The notes under the pieces are model-generated. The model was given only the letters and a program-made list of their open reading frames with translations. It did not search any database and had not been told where the DNA came from. From contig NZ_JRUD01000007.1 of assembly GCF_000802425.1 (NCBI RefSeq), forward strand, positions 186,001 through 250,000: DNA of 64,000 nucleotides, given 5' to 3'. The translations under genes and the position numbers were made by a program. Below are positions 46,514 to 58,851 of this stretch, piece after piece (the stretch's first letter is position 1; every line of letters begins with the position of its first letter). This DNA is from Pseudomonas flexibilis. Its GTDB lineage: Bacteria; Pseudomonadota; Gammaproteobacteria; Pseudomonadales; Pseudomonadaceae.

Positions 46514-47422
46514 ATGCCGACTTCCGCCGTTCCGTTCAGCCGCCCGACCGCCGTGCTGATCCTTGCCTGCCTGGCCTGCACCTTCGCCTCCAACCACATT
46601 GCAGCACGCCTGGCGTTCGACGCCGGTGCCGGTGTGCTGCTGGCGATCCTGTTCCGCTCCGGGCTGGCCCTGCTGGTGCTCACCACCCTGCTGCTGGTGC
46701 AGCGGCAACGCTGGCGGCTGCCCGCCGGCAGCGCAGGCTGGCAACTGTTGCTGGGCCTGCTGATCGCGGCGCAGAGCCTGTGCCTCTATTCGGCGGTGGC
46801 GCGTATTCCGGTCGCCCTGGCGCTGCTGGTGGCCAATGCCTTCCCGATCCTGCTGGCCCTGCTCACCTGGCTGCTGGGCGGGCCGGCGCCGGGCCGGCGC
46901 ACACTTTTGTTGATGGGCGTGATCCTGTTCGGCCTGGTGCTGGCACTGAACGTGCCCGTGCTGCTGAGCGGCGCACCGGTGGACGGCGACTGGCTGCTGG
47001 GCGTGACCCTCGCCTTCTGCGGTGCCTGCGCCTTCGCCGGCGCGCTGTGGATCACCGACCACAAGCTCGGCGCGGTGCCTGGTGCGCTGCGCAGTCTGCT
47101 GACCATGCTGGTGGTGTTCCTGGCCACCGCGCTGATCGGTGCCGGCGGCCTGATGCCCGACGGGCTGACTCAACCCGCCAGCACCTCCGGCTGGTTCGCG
47201 CTGGCCGCCCTGGCGGTGCTGTATGGCAGCGCGTTCAGCCTGCTGTTCGTGCTGTTTCCGCGCCTGGACATGGCCCACAACACGCCGGTGCTGAACATCG
47301 AACCGGTGGCCAGCCTGCTGCTCGGCTGGCTGATCCTCGACCAGATGCTCGCCGGCATCCAGTTGCTGGGCGGCGCCCTGGTTCTGACCGGCATTGTGCT
47401 GTTGAGCCTGCGGCGCAGCTAA
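46514..47422 (+). CDS. EamA/DMT family transporter
   Basis: A 302-residue membrane protein with ten predicted helices in two EamA repeats (first about 10-140, second about 160-298; the second ends LLLGWLILDQMLAGIQLLGGALVLTGIVLL). DMT proteins export amino acids, nucleosides or other small metabolites. The ATG at 46514 begins just before the first helix. It lies directly upstream of gcvP on the same strand, and both are preceded by the same 15-bp repeat, so glycine, serine or a related compound is a possible substrate (inference). Confidence 0.85.
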   Translation: MPTSAVPFSRPTAVLILACLACTFASNHIAARLAFDAGAGVLLAILFRSGLALLVLTTLLLVQRQRWRLPAGSAGWQLLLGLLIAAQSLCLYSAVARIPVALALLVANAFPILLALLTWLLGGPAPGRRTLLLMGVILFGLVLALNVPVLLSGAPVDGDWLLGVTLAFCGACAFAGALWITDHKLGAVPGALRSLLTMLVVFLATALIGAGGLMPDGLTQPASTSGWFALAALAVLYGSAFSLLFVLFPRLDMAHNTPVLNIEPVASLLLGWLILDQMLAGIQLLGGALVLTGIVLLSLRRS

Positions 47423-47472
47423 GCGCCGCCCGCCCCCGCACGGGGGTTGCGGATAACCACCAGGCGATATGT

Positions 47473-47487
47473 AGGGGTGGTATTAAC
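47473..47487 (+). repeat. 15-bp direct repeat, copy 2
   Basis: AGGGGTGGTATTAAC, identical to 46418-46432, lying 95 bases upstream of gcvP. ACCACC a little upstream (47457-47462) can pair with GGTGGT in the repeat. It could be a shared regulator site for the exporter and gcvP. Confidence 0.6.
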
Positions 47488-47582
47488 TCGGCGCCCGGCA
47501 GCGACCTTCGGCCACTGGACGCACCCCGGCGCGGGGTCAACACTCTCTGGCAATTGCCGCCGTGCCGCAGAAGGAACCGCCG

Positions 47583-50438
<2,856 letters not shown>

Positions 50439-50481
50439 CGTGGCCCTACACTGAAAACAGTCCCTTGCCCGGGTAACGTCC

Positions 50482-51858
<1,377 letters not shown>

Positions 51859-51879
51859 TGGCGCTCGGTGCGGGTTGCT

Positions 51880-51907
51880 GGGTGGTCAACGCACGCGTTG
51901 ACCACCC
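51880..51907. repeat. 28-bp palindrome between sdaA and gcvT
   Basis: GGGTGGTCAACG and CGTTGACCACCC are perfect 12-bp arms around CACG. Similar GGGTGG-type palindromes recur between Pseudomonas genes. Just downstream, GTTACG occurs three times (about 51917-51955). In the operon's RNA the palindrome would form a stable hairpin that could separate the levels of sdaA and gcvT. Confidence 0.6.
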
Positions 51908-52022
51908 TGAGTCCGGTTACGTGCCGTTACGTACCGTCCACCACGCCGTTACGCAGGGCGGTCGGCGCTTTCCCGGCCGCCGAATGCGCCTCGTGCAGGC
52001 CACCCTACTCAAGGAGAATCGC

Positions 52023-53138
52023 ATGACCCTGGCTTACACCCCGCTGCACGCGCTGCATCAGGAACTCGGCGCCCGACTGGTGCCGTTCGCCGGCTACGAA
52101 ATGCCGCTGCACTACCCCGCCGGCATCCTCAAGGAACACCTGCACACCCGCGCACAAGCCGGGCTGTTCGATGTCTCGCACATGGGGCAGATCGTGCTGC
52201 ACGGCGCTCAGGCCGCCGCCGCGCTGGAAACCCTGGTACCGGTGGACATCCTCGATCTGCCGGTGGGCCAGCAGCGCTACGCGCTGTTTACCGATGAGAA
52301 CGGCGGCATCCTCGACGACCTGATGGTGGCCAACCTGGGCGACCAGCGCCTGCTGCTGGTGGTCAACGCCGCCTGCAAGCAGCAGGACCTGGAACACCTG
52401 CAGCGCCACCTTTCCGAGCGCTGCATGATCGAGGCGCTATTCGACAGCCGCGCCCTGCTCGCCCTTCAGGGACCGCGGGCCGCCGCGGTGCTGAGCCGTC
52501 TGGCGCCGAGCGTGGCGGGCATGACCTTCATGCAGATCGCCCGCGTCGAGCTGCTCGGCCATGCCTGCTTCGTCAGCCGCTCGGGCTATACCGGCGAGGA
52601 CGGTTTCGAGATCTCCGTGCCGGCCGCCCATGCCGAAGCGCTGGCACGCCGGCTACTGGACGAAGCGGAGGTGCAGCCCATCGGCCTGGGCGCCCGCGAT
52701 TCGCTGCGCCTGGAAGCCGGCCTGTGCCTGTACGGCCATGACATGGACACCCAGACCACCCCGGTGGAGGCCAGCCTGAGCTGGGCGATCTCCAAGGCCC
52801 GCCGTCCGGATGGCGCACGCGCCGGCGGCTTCCCGGGCGCCGAGCGCATCTTCCAGCAACTGCGCGACGGCGTGGCGCAGCGGCGCGTCGGCCTGCTGCC
52901 GGCCGAACGCATTCCCGTGCGGGAAGGCACCCGGCTGGTGGATGATCAGGAACAGTCGATCGGTCGCATCACCAGCGGCGGCTTCGGCCCCAGCCTCGGC
53001 GCGCCCGTGGCGATGGGCTATGTGGAAAGCCACCTGGCGGGCCTGGGCACCTCCGTCCAGGCGCTGGTGCGCGGCAAGCCGGTGGCCATGACCGTCAGCA
53101 AGATGCCCTTCGTTGCGCCGCGCTATTACCGGGGTTGA
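52023..53138 (+). CDS. gcvT: Aminomethyltransferase, T protein
   Basis: A 371-residue folate-binding enzyme that moves the aminomethyl carbon from the H protein to tetrahydrofolate and releases ammonia. Family stretches include the N-terminal LVPFAGYEMPLHYPAGILKEHLHTR, DVSHMGQI, the SGYTGEDGFEI signature and GLGARDSLRLEAGLCLYGHDMD. AAGGAG precedes the ATG. It follows sdaA after 164 bases that hold a palindrome. Its H protein must be encoded elsewhere. Confidence 0.95.
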   Translation: MTLAYTPLHALHQELGARLVPFAGYEMPLHYPAGILKEHLHTRAQAGLFDVSHMGQIVLHGAQAAAALETLVPVDILDLPVGQQRYALFTDENGGILDDLMVANLGDQRLLLVVNAACKQQDLEHLQRHLSERCMIEALFDSRALLALQGPRAAAVLSRLAPSVAGMTFMQIARVELLGHACFVSRSGYTGEDGFEISVPAAHAEALARRLLDEAEVQPIGLGARDSLRLEAGLCLYGHDMDTQTTPVEASLSWAISKARRPDGARAGGFPGAERIFQQLRDGVAQRRVGLLPAERIPVREGTRLVDDQEQSIGRITSGGFGPSLGAPVAMGYVESHLAGLGTSVQALVRGKPVAMTVSKMPFVAPRYYRG

Positions 53139-53143
53139 AGGGA

Positions 53144-53169
53144 ACATGCCCGCCACCAAACGGGCATGT
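53144..53169 (+). terminator. Hairpin after gcvT
   Basis: ACATGCCCG and CGGGCATGT form a perfect 9-bp stem with an 8-base loop, beginning six bases after the gcvT stop. No T run follows, so it may be a Rho-assisted end or a 3' stabiliser. Confidence 0.55.
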
Positions 53170-53213
53170 CCGGCGTGCTACCCTCGCGCCTCGTCTTTTC
53201 AGAGCTGTTGTAT

Positions 53214-54554
53214 ATGAGCGTTACCCAAAGCCTCCTGCTGCTGGCGGGCATCATCCTGGCCAGCGCCTTCTTCTCCATCGCCGAAATCGCCCTGGCCGCC
53301 GCGCGCCCCCTGAAACTGCGCCAGCTGGTCGACGAGGGCAACCACAACGCGCAGCGCGTCATCCATGTGCAGACGGCGCCCGGCCATTACCTGACCGTGG
53401 TGCAGATCGGCATGAACGCCCTGGCGATCCTCGGCGGTATCGTCGGCCAGGGCTTCCTCACCCCGGTCTTCACCCGGCTGCTGGAAAACCACCTGGCGGC
53501 CGACCAGGCGGTCGCCATCGGCTTCACGGTTTCCTTCGTGCTCACCACCTCGCTGTTCATCGTCTTCACCGACCTGATTCCCAAGCAGGTGGCCATGGCG
53601 ATTCCCGAGCGCCTGGCGACCCTGGTGATCGGCCCGATGCAGGTGCTCAACACCCTGTTCAAACCCCTGGTGGTGTTCTATGCGTGGGTGGTCAGCGGGC
53701 TGATCGCGCTGTTCAACCTGCCACGCCAGCGCGACGAAAGCGTCACCCCCGACGACATCCTCGCCCTGACCCAGGCCGGGGCCCTGTCCGGTTCGCTGGC
53801 CGCCAGCGAGCAGCAGGTGATCGAGAATGTCTTCGAGCTGGAGACCCGCACCCTGCCCAGCGCCATGGCGCACCGCGACGGCATCCTCTACTTCCTGCTG
53901 GACGACACCGAGGAGCACATCCGTACCCGCATCGCCAGCGAGCCCCACTCCCACTATCCGGTCTGCGATGGCGACATCGACCACATCGTCGGCTACGTGA
54001 CCGTGAAGGAGCTGTTCCAGCGCGTGCTGAACAACCAGCCCATCGCCTTCAACGATCCGTCACTGGTGCACAAGCCGCTGGTGGTGCCGGACCGCCTGAC
54101 CCTCGCGGAAATGCTCCGCCAGTTCCGCCAGACCGGCGAAACCTTCGCGCTGATCGTCAACGAATACAGCCTGGTGGTCGGGCTGATCACCCTCAAGGAC
54201 GTGATGAGCATCGTCATGGGCGACCTGGTGTCGCCCTGGTACGAGGAGCAGATCGTGCGCCGCGACGACCACTCCTGGCTGATCGACGGCGTCACCGCCA
54301 TGCAGGATGTGAAGCGCGCCCTGGACATCGACAGCACGCCCCACGAAGAGGAATATGAAACCCTCGCCGGCTTCCTGATGACCATGCTGCGCCGGGTGCC
54401 CAAGCGCACCGACAGCGTGACCTGGGGCGGCTACACCTTCGAGGTGGTCGACGTGGACAGCTACCGGATCGACCAGGTGCTGGTCACGCGGGCCGGCGAC
54501 GGCCCCACAGCCGCCAAACCCCCTGTGGATAACCCTGTGGATCCGCGTGGATAA
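53214..54554 (+). CDS. CNNM/CorC-type transporter family protein (DUF21-CBS-CorC_HlyC)
   Basis: A 446-residue membrane protein. Residues 1-200 form the DUF21/CNNM domain with three or four helices (LLLAGIILASAFFSIAEIALAAARPLKLRQL, then QIGMNALAILGGIVGQGF). Two CBS motifs follow (about 215-340), and the CorC_HlyC domain ends the protein (DDHSWLIDGVTAMQDVKRAL ... VTWGGYTFEVVDVDSYRIDQVLV). The family includes magnesium/cobalt efflux factors and a polyamine exporter (PaeA). The ATG at 53214 is the first of the conserved part. The last codons carry three DnaA-box-like words. Confidence 0.88.
   Translation: MSVTQSLLLLAGIILASAFFSIAEIALAAARPLKLRQLVDEGNHNAQRVIHVQTAPGHYLTVVQIGMNALAILGGIVGQGFLTPVFTRLLENHLAADQAVAIGFTVSFVLTTSLFIVFTDLIPKQVAMAIPERLATLVIGPMQVLNTLFKPLVVFYAWVVSGLIALFNLPRQRDESVTPDDILALTQAGALSGSLAASEQQVIENVFELETRTLPSAMAHRDGILYFLLDDTEEHIRTRIASEPHSHYPVCDGDIDHIVGYVTVKELFQRVLNNQPIAFNDPSLVHKPLVVPDRLTLAEMLRQFRQTGETFALIVNEYSLVVGLITLKDVMSIVMGDLVSPWYEEQIVRRDDHSWLIDGVTAMQDVKRALDIDSTPHEEEYETLAGFLMTMLRRVPKRTDSVTWGGYTFEVVDVDSYRIDQVLVTRAGDGPTAAKPPVDNPVDPRG
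54524..54554 (+). other. Cluster of DnaA-box-like nonamers
   Basis: TGTGGATAA (54524-54532, exact complement of TTATCCACA), TGTGGATCC (54536-54544) and CGTGGATAA (54546-54554) follow one another within 31 bases, in the last codons of the CNNM gene. Spacing between starts is 12 and 10 bases. It could bind DnaA, but repeated PVDN/PVDP codons alone also explain it. Confidence 0.35.
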
Positions 54555-54559
54555 CCGCT

Positions 54560-55441
54560 CTACTGCCGGGTCCGCCGCCACAGATGGCGGGCCCCTTCCA
54601 GCACCAATACCAGCACCGCTGCCCAGATCGGGATATAGGTGAGCCATTCGCCCGGCTGGATGCGCTCACCCAGCAGCAGCGACACCACCACCAGCAGCAC
54701 CGGCTCCACATAACCGAGCAGGCCGAACAGGCCGAGTGTCAGGTAGCGGCTGGCCAGCAGGTAGCTGATCAGCGCCCAGGCGCTCAGCGCGCCCATCAGC
54801 GGCACCAGCAGGAACAGGCGCGGCGCCTCGGCGAAATGCCCCGGCAGCTGCCCGCCCGCCCAGGCGAACCACAGCGCCACCGGCAGCATCAGCAGCATGT
54901 CGAACAGCATGCCGCCCAGGTGATCGGTGCCCAGTCGCCGGCGCAGGGCGAAATAGGCTGGATAACCCAGCGCCACCAGCCAGGTTTCCCAGGCTAGCCC
55001 GCCGACATTCACCAGCTGGTTGCCCACCCCGAGCACAGCAAACAGCGTGGCCAGCTGCTGCAGGCGACTGAGGCGTTCGGCGAACAGCACGCGCCCGGTG
55101 AGGATCATGGTCAGCGGCAGCAGGAAGTAGCCGAGCGAGACATTCAGGCCGCGCCCCTGCATGGGCGCCCAGAGGAACAGCCAGAGCTGCACGCCGAACA
55201 GCGCGGCGCTGAGCATCAGCAGCGGCAGCAGCAACGGCCGACCCCGCAGCCGAGCGGCCAGCTCGCGCACGGCAGTCCAGTCACGGCCGAGCGCCATGAA
55301 CAGCAGCAGGCAGGGCAAGGTCAGCAACACGCGCCAGCCGAACACCTCCTGGCCGCTGAGCGGCACCAGCAGGGTCGACAGGTAATAGAGCGCGGCGAAC
55401 AGCACCGAGGCCGTGACGGACAGCAACACACCCCTGGACAC
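54560..55441 (-). CDS. RarD-like EamA family transporter
   Basis: A 293-residue protein with about ten membrane helices. The opening GVLLSVTASVLFAALYYLSTLL and the stretch QLWLFLWAPMQGRGLNVSLGYFLLPLTMILTGRVLFAERLS match the RarD branch of the drug/metabolite superfamily. Substrate unknown. It is convergent with the CNNM gene (stops 5 bases apart) and divergent from nothing close; the AlbA_2-like gene lies upstream on the same strand. Confidence 0.87.
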   Translation of the reverse strand: MSRGVLLSVTASVLFAALYYLSTLLVPLSGQEVFGWRVLLTLPCLLLFMALGRDWTAVRELAARLRGRPLLLPLLMLSAALFGVQLWLFLWAPMQGRGLNVSLGYFLLPLTMILTGRVLFAERLSRLQQLATLFAVLGVGNQLVNVGGLAWETWLVALGYPAYFALRRRLGTDHLGGMLFDMLLMLPVALWFAWAGGQLPGHFAEAPRLFLLVPLMGALSAWALISYLLASRYLTLGLFGLLGYVEPVLLVVVSLLLGERIQPGEWLTYIPIWAAVLVLVLEGARHLWRRTRQ

Positions 55442-55521
55442 GACAACTCCTCAACGAAAAAGGCGCCAGTGTGGCGAGGGCGCGCGGGCAAAGCCAGCCC
55501 CGAGAGACGCGCGGAGCGGGA

Positions 55522-56004
55522 TCAGTGTGTCGTGGTCGCCGCCAGCCAGGTGCGCACTTCGTCCGGGGTCAGGCGCATGTCGCTGGAATCGACGCGCCGG
55601 TAGGTGTTGTTCAGCACGTCGCCATTCAGATAGACCGGCTTGAGCGCCGCCGGCGCTTCGGGGATACGCACGCGCAGCAGGGTCTTGCCGTCGATGCGCA
55701 CCAGCTGCAGGTCATCCTCGCCCAGCAGGTTGACGCTCACCCGCGCGGGATTCTCCAGGCCGTCCAGCAGCTCGCGCAGCAGCCGCTGCGGCTCGGGTAT
55801 GCCCGCCACGCTGAATCGGCCGTCATGCTCGCGCACGCCCAGCAGCACCACGCCGCCCTGGGTATTGGCGAACGCCGAATAGGTCGGCCAGAAATCGCGC
55901 GGCAGCTCGCCCTGCCCGTGGCGCCCCTGGGCCAGCTTGCACTCCAGGCGCACGCCCTCGGCGAGGGGACCGAGGGAATCCAGTTCGAGAATCGTGTCGT
56001 TCAT
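55522..56004 (-). CDS. Stand-alone AlbA_2 (Schlafen-type) domain protein
   Basis: A 160-residue protein built of one AlbA_2 domain (PF04326): ESxxLECK-like VRLECKLAQGRHGQGELPRDFWPTYSAFANTQGGVVLLGVREH at about residues 13-57, then VSVNLLGEDDLQLVRIDGKTLLRVRIPEAPAALKPVYLNGD and YRRVDSSDMRLTPDEV. Most such proteins continue with HATPase-like and winged-helix domains, which are missing here. It may bind nucleic acid. The ATG at 56004 starts the conserved part. It is divergent from dbpA, 126 bases away. Confidence 0.8.
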   Translation of the reverse strand: MNDTILELDSLGPLAEGVRLECKLAQGRHGQGELPRDFWPTYSAFANTQGGVVLLGVREHDGRFSVAGIPEPQRLLRELLDGLENPARVSVNLLGEDDLQLVRIDGKTLLRVRIPEAPAALKPVYLNGDVLNNTYRRVDSSDMRLTPDEVRTWLAATTTH

Positions 56005-56130
56005 GCCTGCCTGACCGGTTCCGGGGTCGTGCCGTGCAGCGTAACCCGAGCCGACGCGCGTGCGCACCCGACGGCGCAGCGCCGCGCCCTGTTACACTGC
56101 GCGCCTTTCCGCTGTTTTCGGGCCGCCGTC

Positions 56131-57507
56131 GTGACCACCGCTTTCAATTCCCTGCCGCTTTCCGCCGCCATGCTAGCCAACCTCAACGAGCTGGGCTACG
56201 CCGCCATGACGCCGATCCAGGCCCAGAGCCTGCCGCTGATCCTGCAAGGGCAGGACCTGATCGCCCAGGCCAAGACCGGCAGCGGCAAGACCGCCGCCTT
56301 CGGCATCGGCCTCTTGCACCCGCTCAACCCGCGCTACTTCGGCTGCCAGGCCCTGGTGCTCTGCCCCACCCGCGAGCTGGCCGACCAGGTGGCCAAGGAA
56401 ATCCGCCGCCTGGCCCGCGCCGCCGACAACATCAAGGTGCTGACCCTGTGCGGCGGCATGCCCTTCGGCCCGCAGATCGGCTCGCTGGAGCACGGCGCCC
56501 ACGTGGTGGTCGGCACGCCCGGCCGCATTCAGGAACACCTGGCCAAGGGCACCCTCAAGGTCGACGGCCTCAACACCCTGGTACTGGACGAAGCCGACCG
56601 CATGCTGGACATGGGCTTCATCGATGCCATCACCGCCATCATCGAACAGACCCCGCCGCGTCGGCAGACCCTGCTGTTCTCCGCCACCTACCCGGAAGGC
56701 ATCGAACAACTGGCCGCGCGCTTCCTCAAGAAACCCGCCCGCGTGGAAGTGGAAAGCCAGCACGACAACGCGCAGATCGAGCAGCGCTTCTACGAAGTCG
56801 AAGCCAGCCAGCGCTACCAGGCGGTGGCCAAGGTGCTCGACCACCTGCTGCCCACCTCCACCATCGCCTTCTGCCAGACCAAGATCCAGTGCGACGAGCT
56901 GGTGGCCTTCCTCAAGGAACGCGGCCTGAGCGCCGCCGCCCTGCACGGCGACCTGGAACAGCGCGACCGCGACCAGGTGCTGACCCTGTTCGCCAACCGC
57001 AGCCTGAGCATTCTGGTGGCTACCGACGTGGCGGCGCGCGGCATCGACATCGCCGGCCTGGACCTGGTGATCAACGTCGAACTCAGCCGCGACCCTGAAG
57101 TGCACATCCACCGCATCGGCCGCAGCGGCCGCGCCGGCGAAAAAGGCTTGGCCGTGTCGCTGGTCGCCCCGTCCGAAGCCCAGCGCGCCAGCGCCATTGA
57201 GGAGCTGCAACAGCGCCCGCTGAACTGGAAGAACCTCGACAGCCTGAAGAACAACGCCACCGAACGCCTGCGCCCGCCGATGATCACCCTCAACATCGGC
57301 GGCGGCCGCAAGGACAAGGTGCGCCCCGGCGACATCCTCGGCGCCCTCACCGGCGACGCCGGCCTCACCGGCGACCAGGTCGGCAAGATCGCCCTGTTCG
57401 ACAACCAGGCCTACGTGGCCGTGGAACGCAGCGTGGCGCATCAGGCGCTGTTGCGGTTGCAGGCGGGGAAGATCAAGGGGCGGAGTTTCAAGGTGCGGAG
57501 TTTGTAA
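56131..57507 (+). CDS. dbpA: ATP-dependent RNA helicase DbpA
   Basis: A 458-residue DEAD-box helicase for 50S ribosome assembly. Motifs: Q motif (LGYAAMTPIQAQSLP), AKTGSGKT, PTRELADQV, DEAD in LVLDEADRMLDMGF, SAT, and HRIGRSGRAG. The C-terminal domain (ITLNIGGGRKDKVRPGDILGALTGDAGLTGDQVGKIALFDNQAYVAVE) binds hairpin 92 of 23S rRNA and identifies DbpA. I chose the GTG at 56131, which begins the conserved VTTAFNSLPL; longer readings are not conserved. It is the last gene with core codon use before the A+T-rich island. Confidence 0.94.
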   Translation: MTTAFNSLPLSAAMLANLNELGYAAMTPIQAQSLPLILQGQDLIAQAKTGSGKTAAFGIGLLHPLNPRYFGCQALVLCPTRELADQVAKEIRRLARAADNIKVLTLCGGMPFGPQIGSLEHGAHVVVGTPGRIQEHLAKGTLKVDGLNTLVLDEADRMLDMGFIDAITAIIEQTPPRRQTLLFSATYPEGIEQLAARFLKKPARVEVESQHDNAQIEQRFYEVEASQRYQAVAKVLDHLLPTSTIAFCQTKIQCDELVAFLKERGLSAAALHGDLEQRDRDQVLTLFANRSLSILVATDVAARGIDIAGLDLVINVELSRDPEVHIHRIGRSGRAGEKGLAVSLVAPSEAQRASAIEELQQRPLNWKNLDSLKNNATERLRPPMITLNIGGGRKDKVRPGDILGALTGDAGLTGDQVGKIALFDNQAYVAVERSVAHQALLRLQAGKIKGRSFKVRSL

Positions 57508-57738
57508 GGGGGCAAAGCGGGCTCGCCAGCTGGCCATACGCAGGGCGAGCAGTATGCTGCAGTGCCCCTATCGTTAACGGCAGGAATCGACCAATAGCGG
57601 ATACTATTTTCTTTTATTGGTGATCATCATATTTTCCTAAGCCCAGTTCAGAGTTTTAGCTGCAATGCTCGAGGCTGCCCATCTGTGCTGATGGTCAGCT
57701 ATAGTCTCATATACAAATTATATTGAACGGACCATCAA
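57508..57738. other. Left junction of the A+T-rich island
   Basis: 231 bases where composition drops sharply after dbpA. The stretch CGTTAACGGCAGGAATCGACC (from 57573) resembles a word often seen at edges of acquired DNA in pseudomonads; I cannot verify this. A/T-rich sequence with TATAGTCTCATATACAAATTATATT (57698-57724) just before the DUF262 gene probably contains its promoter. Confidence 0.4.
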
Positions 57739-58851
57739 ATGCTTTCAAATGAGATCAAAGATGCTCAACGGCACGTCCGGACGGACGCGTATCAAATGTC
57801 AGTTGGTGAGATCGTCAGCATGTACGACGAACGCGAGATCATCATTGATCCTGAATTTCAGCGCTTGTTCCGATGGGATGTCGGTCAAAAGTCAAAACTG
57901 ATCGAGTCACTACTGCTTGGAATTCCTTTGCCCTCCATCTTTGTATTTGAGACGGAAGACGGAAGCTGGGAGCTGATTGACGGCTTGCAGCGCGTTTCGA
58001 CAATCCTCGAATTTATGGGGCGCCTGCGTGGTCCAGACGGGGAAATTAACCCACCGTCAGTCCTTGAAGCGACTAAGTATTTACCCTCGCTTCACAACGC
58101 CGTATGGGAAACTTCAGAATTAATTGATGTTCCGATGCAAGAGCAAAGGCCTATCGACAAGACCCAGCAGCTCGCCATCCGCAGAGGTCGGCTCGGAGTC
58201 GAAATCCTGAAGCGCCCAAGCGACGATCAGACCAAGTATGATCTGTTCCAGCGACTAAATGCCGGAGGCACTCAGGCGAATGCTCAGGAGCTTCGGAACT
58301 GCATCATGCTGATGATTAGTAAAGATTATTTCCGCGCGGTGAAAAACTCTGCTGAGCAGGATGCCTTCAAGCGTGTGGTATCGATCAGCGAAGAGCAGTC
58401 AGAAAGACAGCGGCATATGGAAATGGCCGTACGCTTTCTAGTCCATACGCAGGTGCCGTATGACGGTCGGCTTGACGTCGAGGAGTACATTGACGAAGGC
58501 ATCGTAACCTTGGCGCAAGCTGGAAACCATGCGACTGCAGCCGACTTAATCAATCGGACTTTCCAGCTCTTAGATGAAGTCGCAGGAAACAACGCCCTTC
58601 GGCGCTTTCAAAATGGTGCTTATGTTGGAAAGGTTGGGCTAGTCGGTTTAGAGGCTATTGCCGTTGGTGTGGCCCGAAACCTCCCCGCGATCCTCGCATT
58701 AGGCCCTACTCCCTCAAAAACCTTCGTCAAGGAGAAAATCGAGAGTTTCTGGGAGCAACAGCAGGTTGCGGCATTCTCTTCTTCTGGGCTGCGCGGAACA
58801 ACCCGCATTCAACGCACTGTACCATTCGGCGAGGAATGGTTCCGCCCATGA
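57739..58851 (+). CDS. DUF262 protein, ParB/GmrS-like NTPase domain
   Basis: A 370-residue DUF262 protein. The N-terminal IIDPEFQRLFRWDVGQKSKLIESLLLGIPLPSIFVFE (about 35-71) and the D81-G-L-Q-R85 motif (the family's DGQQR) form the nucleotide-handling site of the ParB/sulfiredoxin-like fold. LFQRLNAGGTQANAQELRN is the second family signature. Related domains occur in GmrSD-type restriction and other defence proteins, but no DUF1524 HNH nuclease domain follows here. It overlaps the HEPN gene by four bases, so the two act together, perhaps with this protein as the sensor or NTPase. Codon use and G+C are clearly lower than in dbpA. Confidence 0.85.
   Translation: MLSNEIKDAQRHVRTDAYQMSVGEIVSMYDEREIIIDPEFQRLFRWDVGQKSKLIESLLLGIPLPSIFVFETEDGSWELIDGLQRVSTILEFMGRLRGPDGEINPPSVLEATKYLPSLHNAVWETSELIDVPMQEQRPIDKTQQLAIRRGRLGVEILKRPSDDQTKYDLFQRLNAGGTQANAQELRNCIMLMISKDYFRAVKNSAEQDAFKRVVSISEEQSERQRHMEMAVRFLVHTQVPYDGRLDVEEYIDEGIVTLAQAGNHATAADLINRTFQLLDEVAGNNALRRFQNGAYVGKVGLVGLEAIAVGVARNLPAILALGPTPSKTFVKEKIESFWEQQQVAAFSSSGLRGTTRIQRTVPFGEEWFRP

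Noticed and set aside
47423-47582. Possible glycine riboswitch before gcvP
   Set aside because: I looked for the conserved glycine-aptamer words and did not find them; only a short GC hairpin at about 47523-47537 is present.
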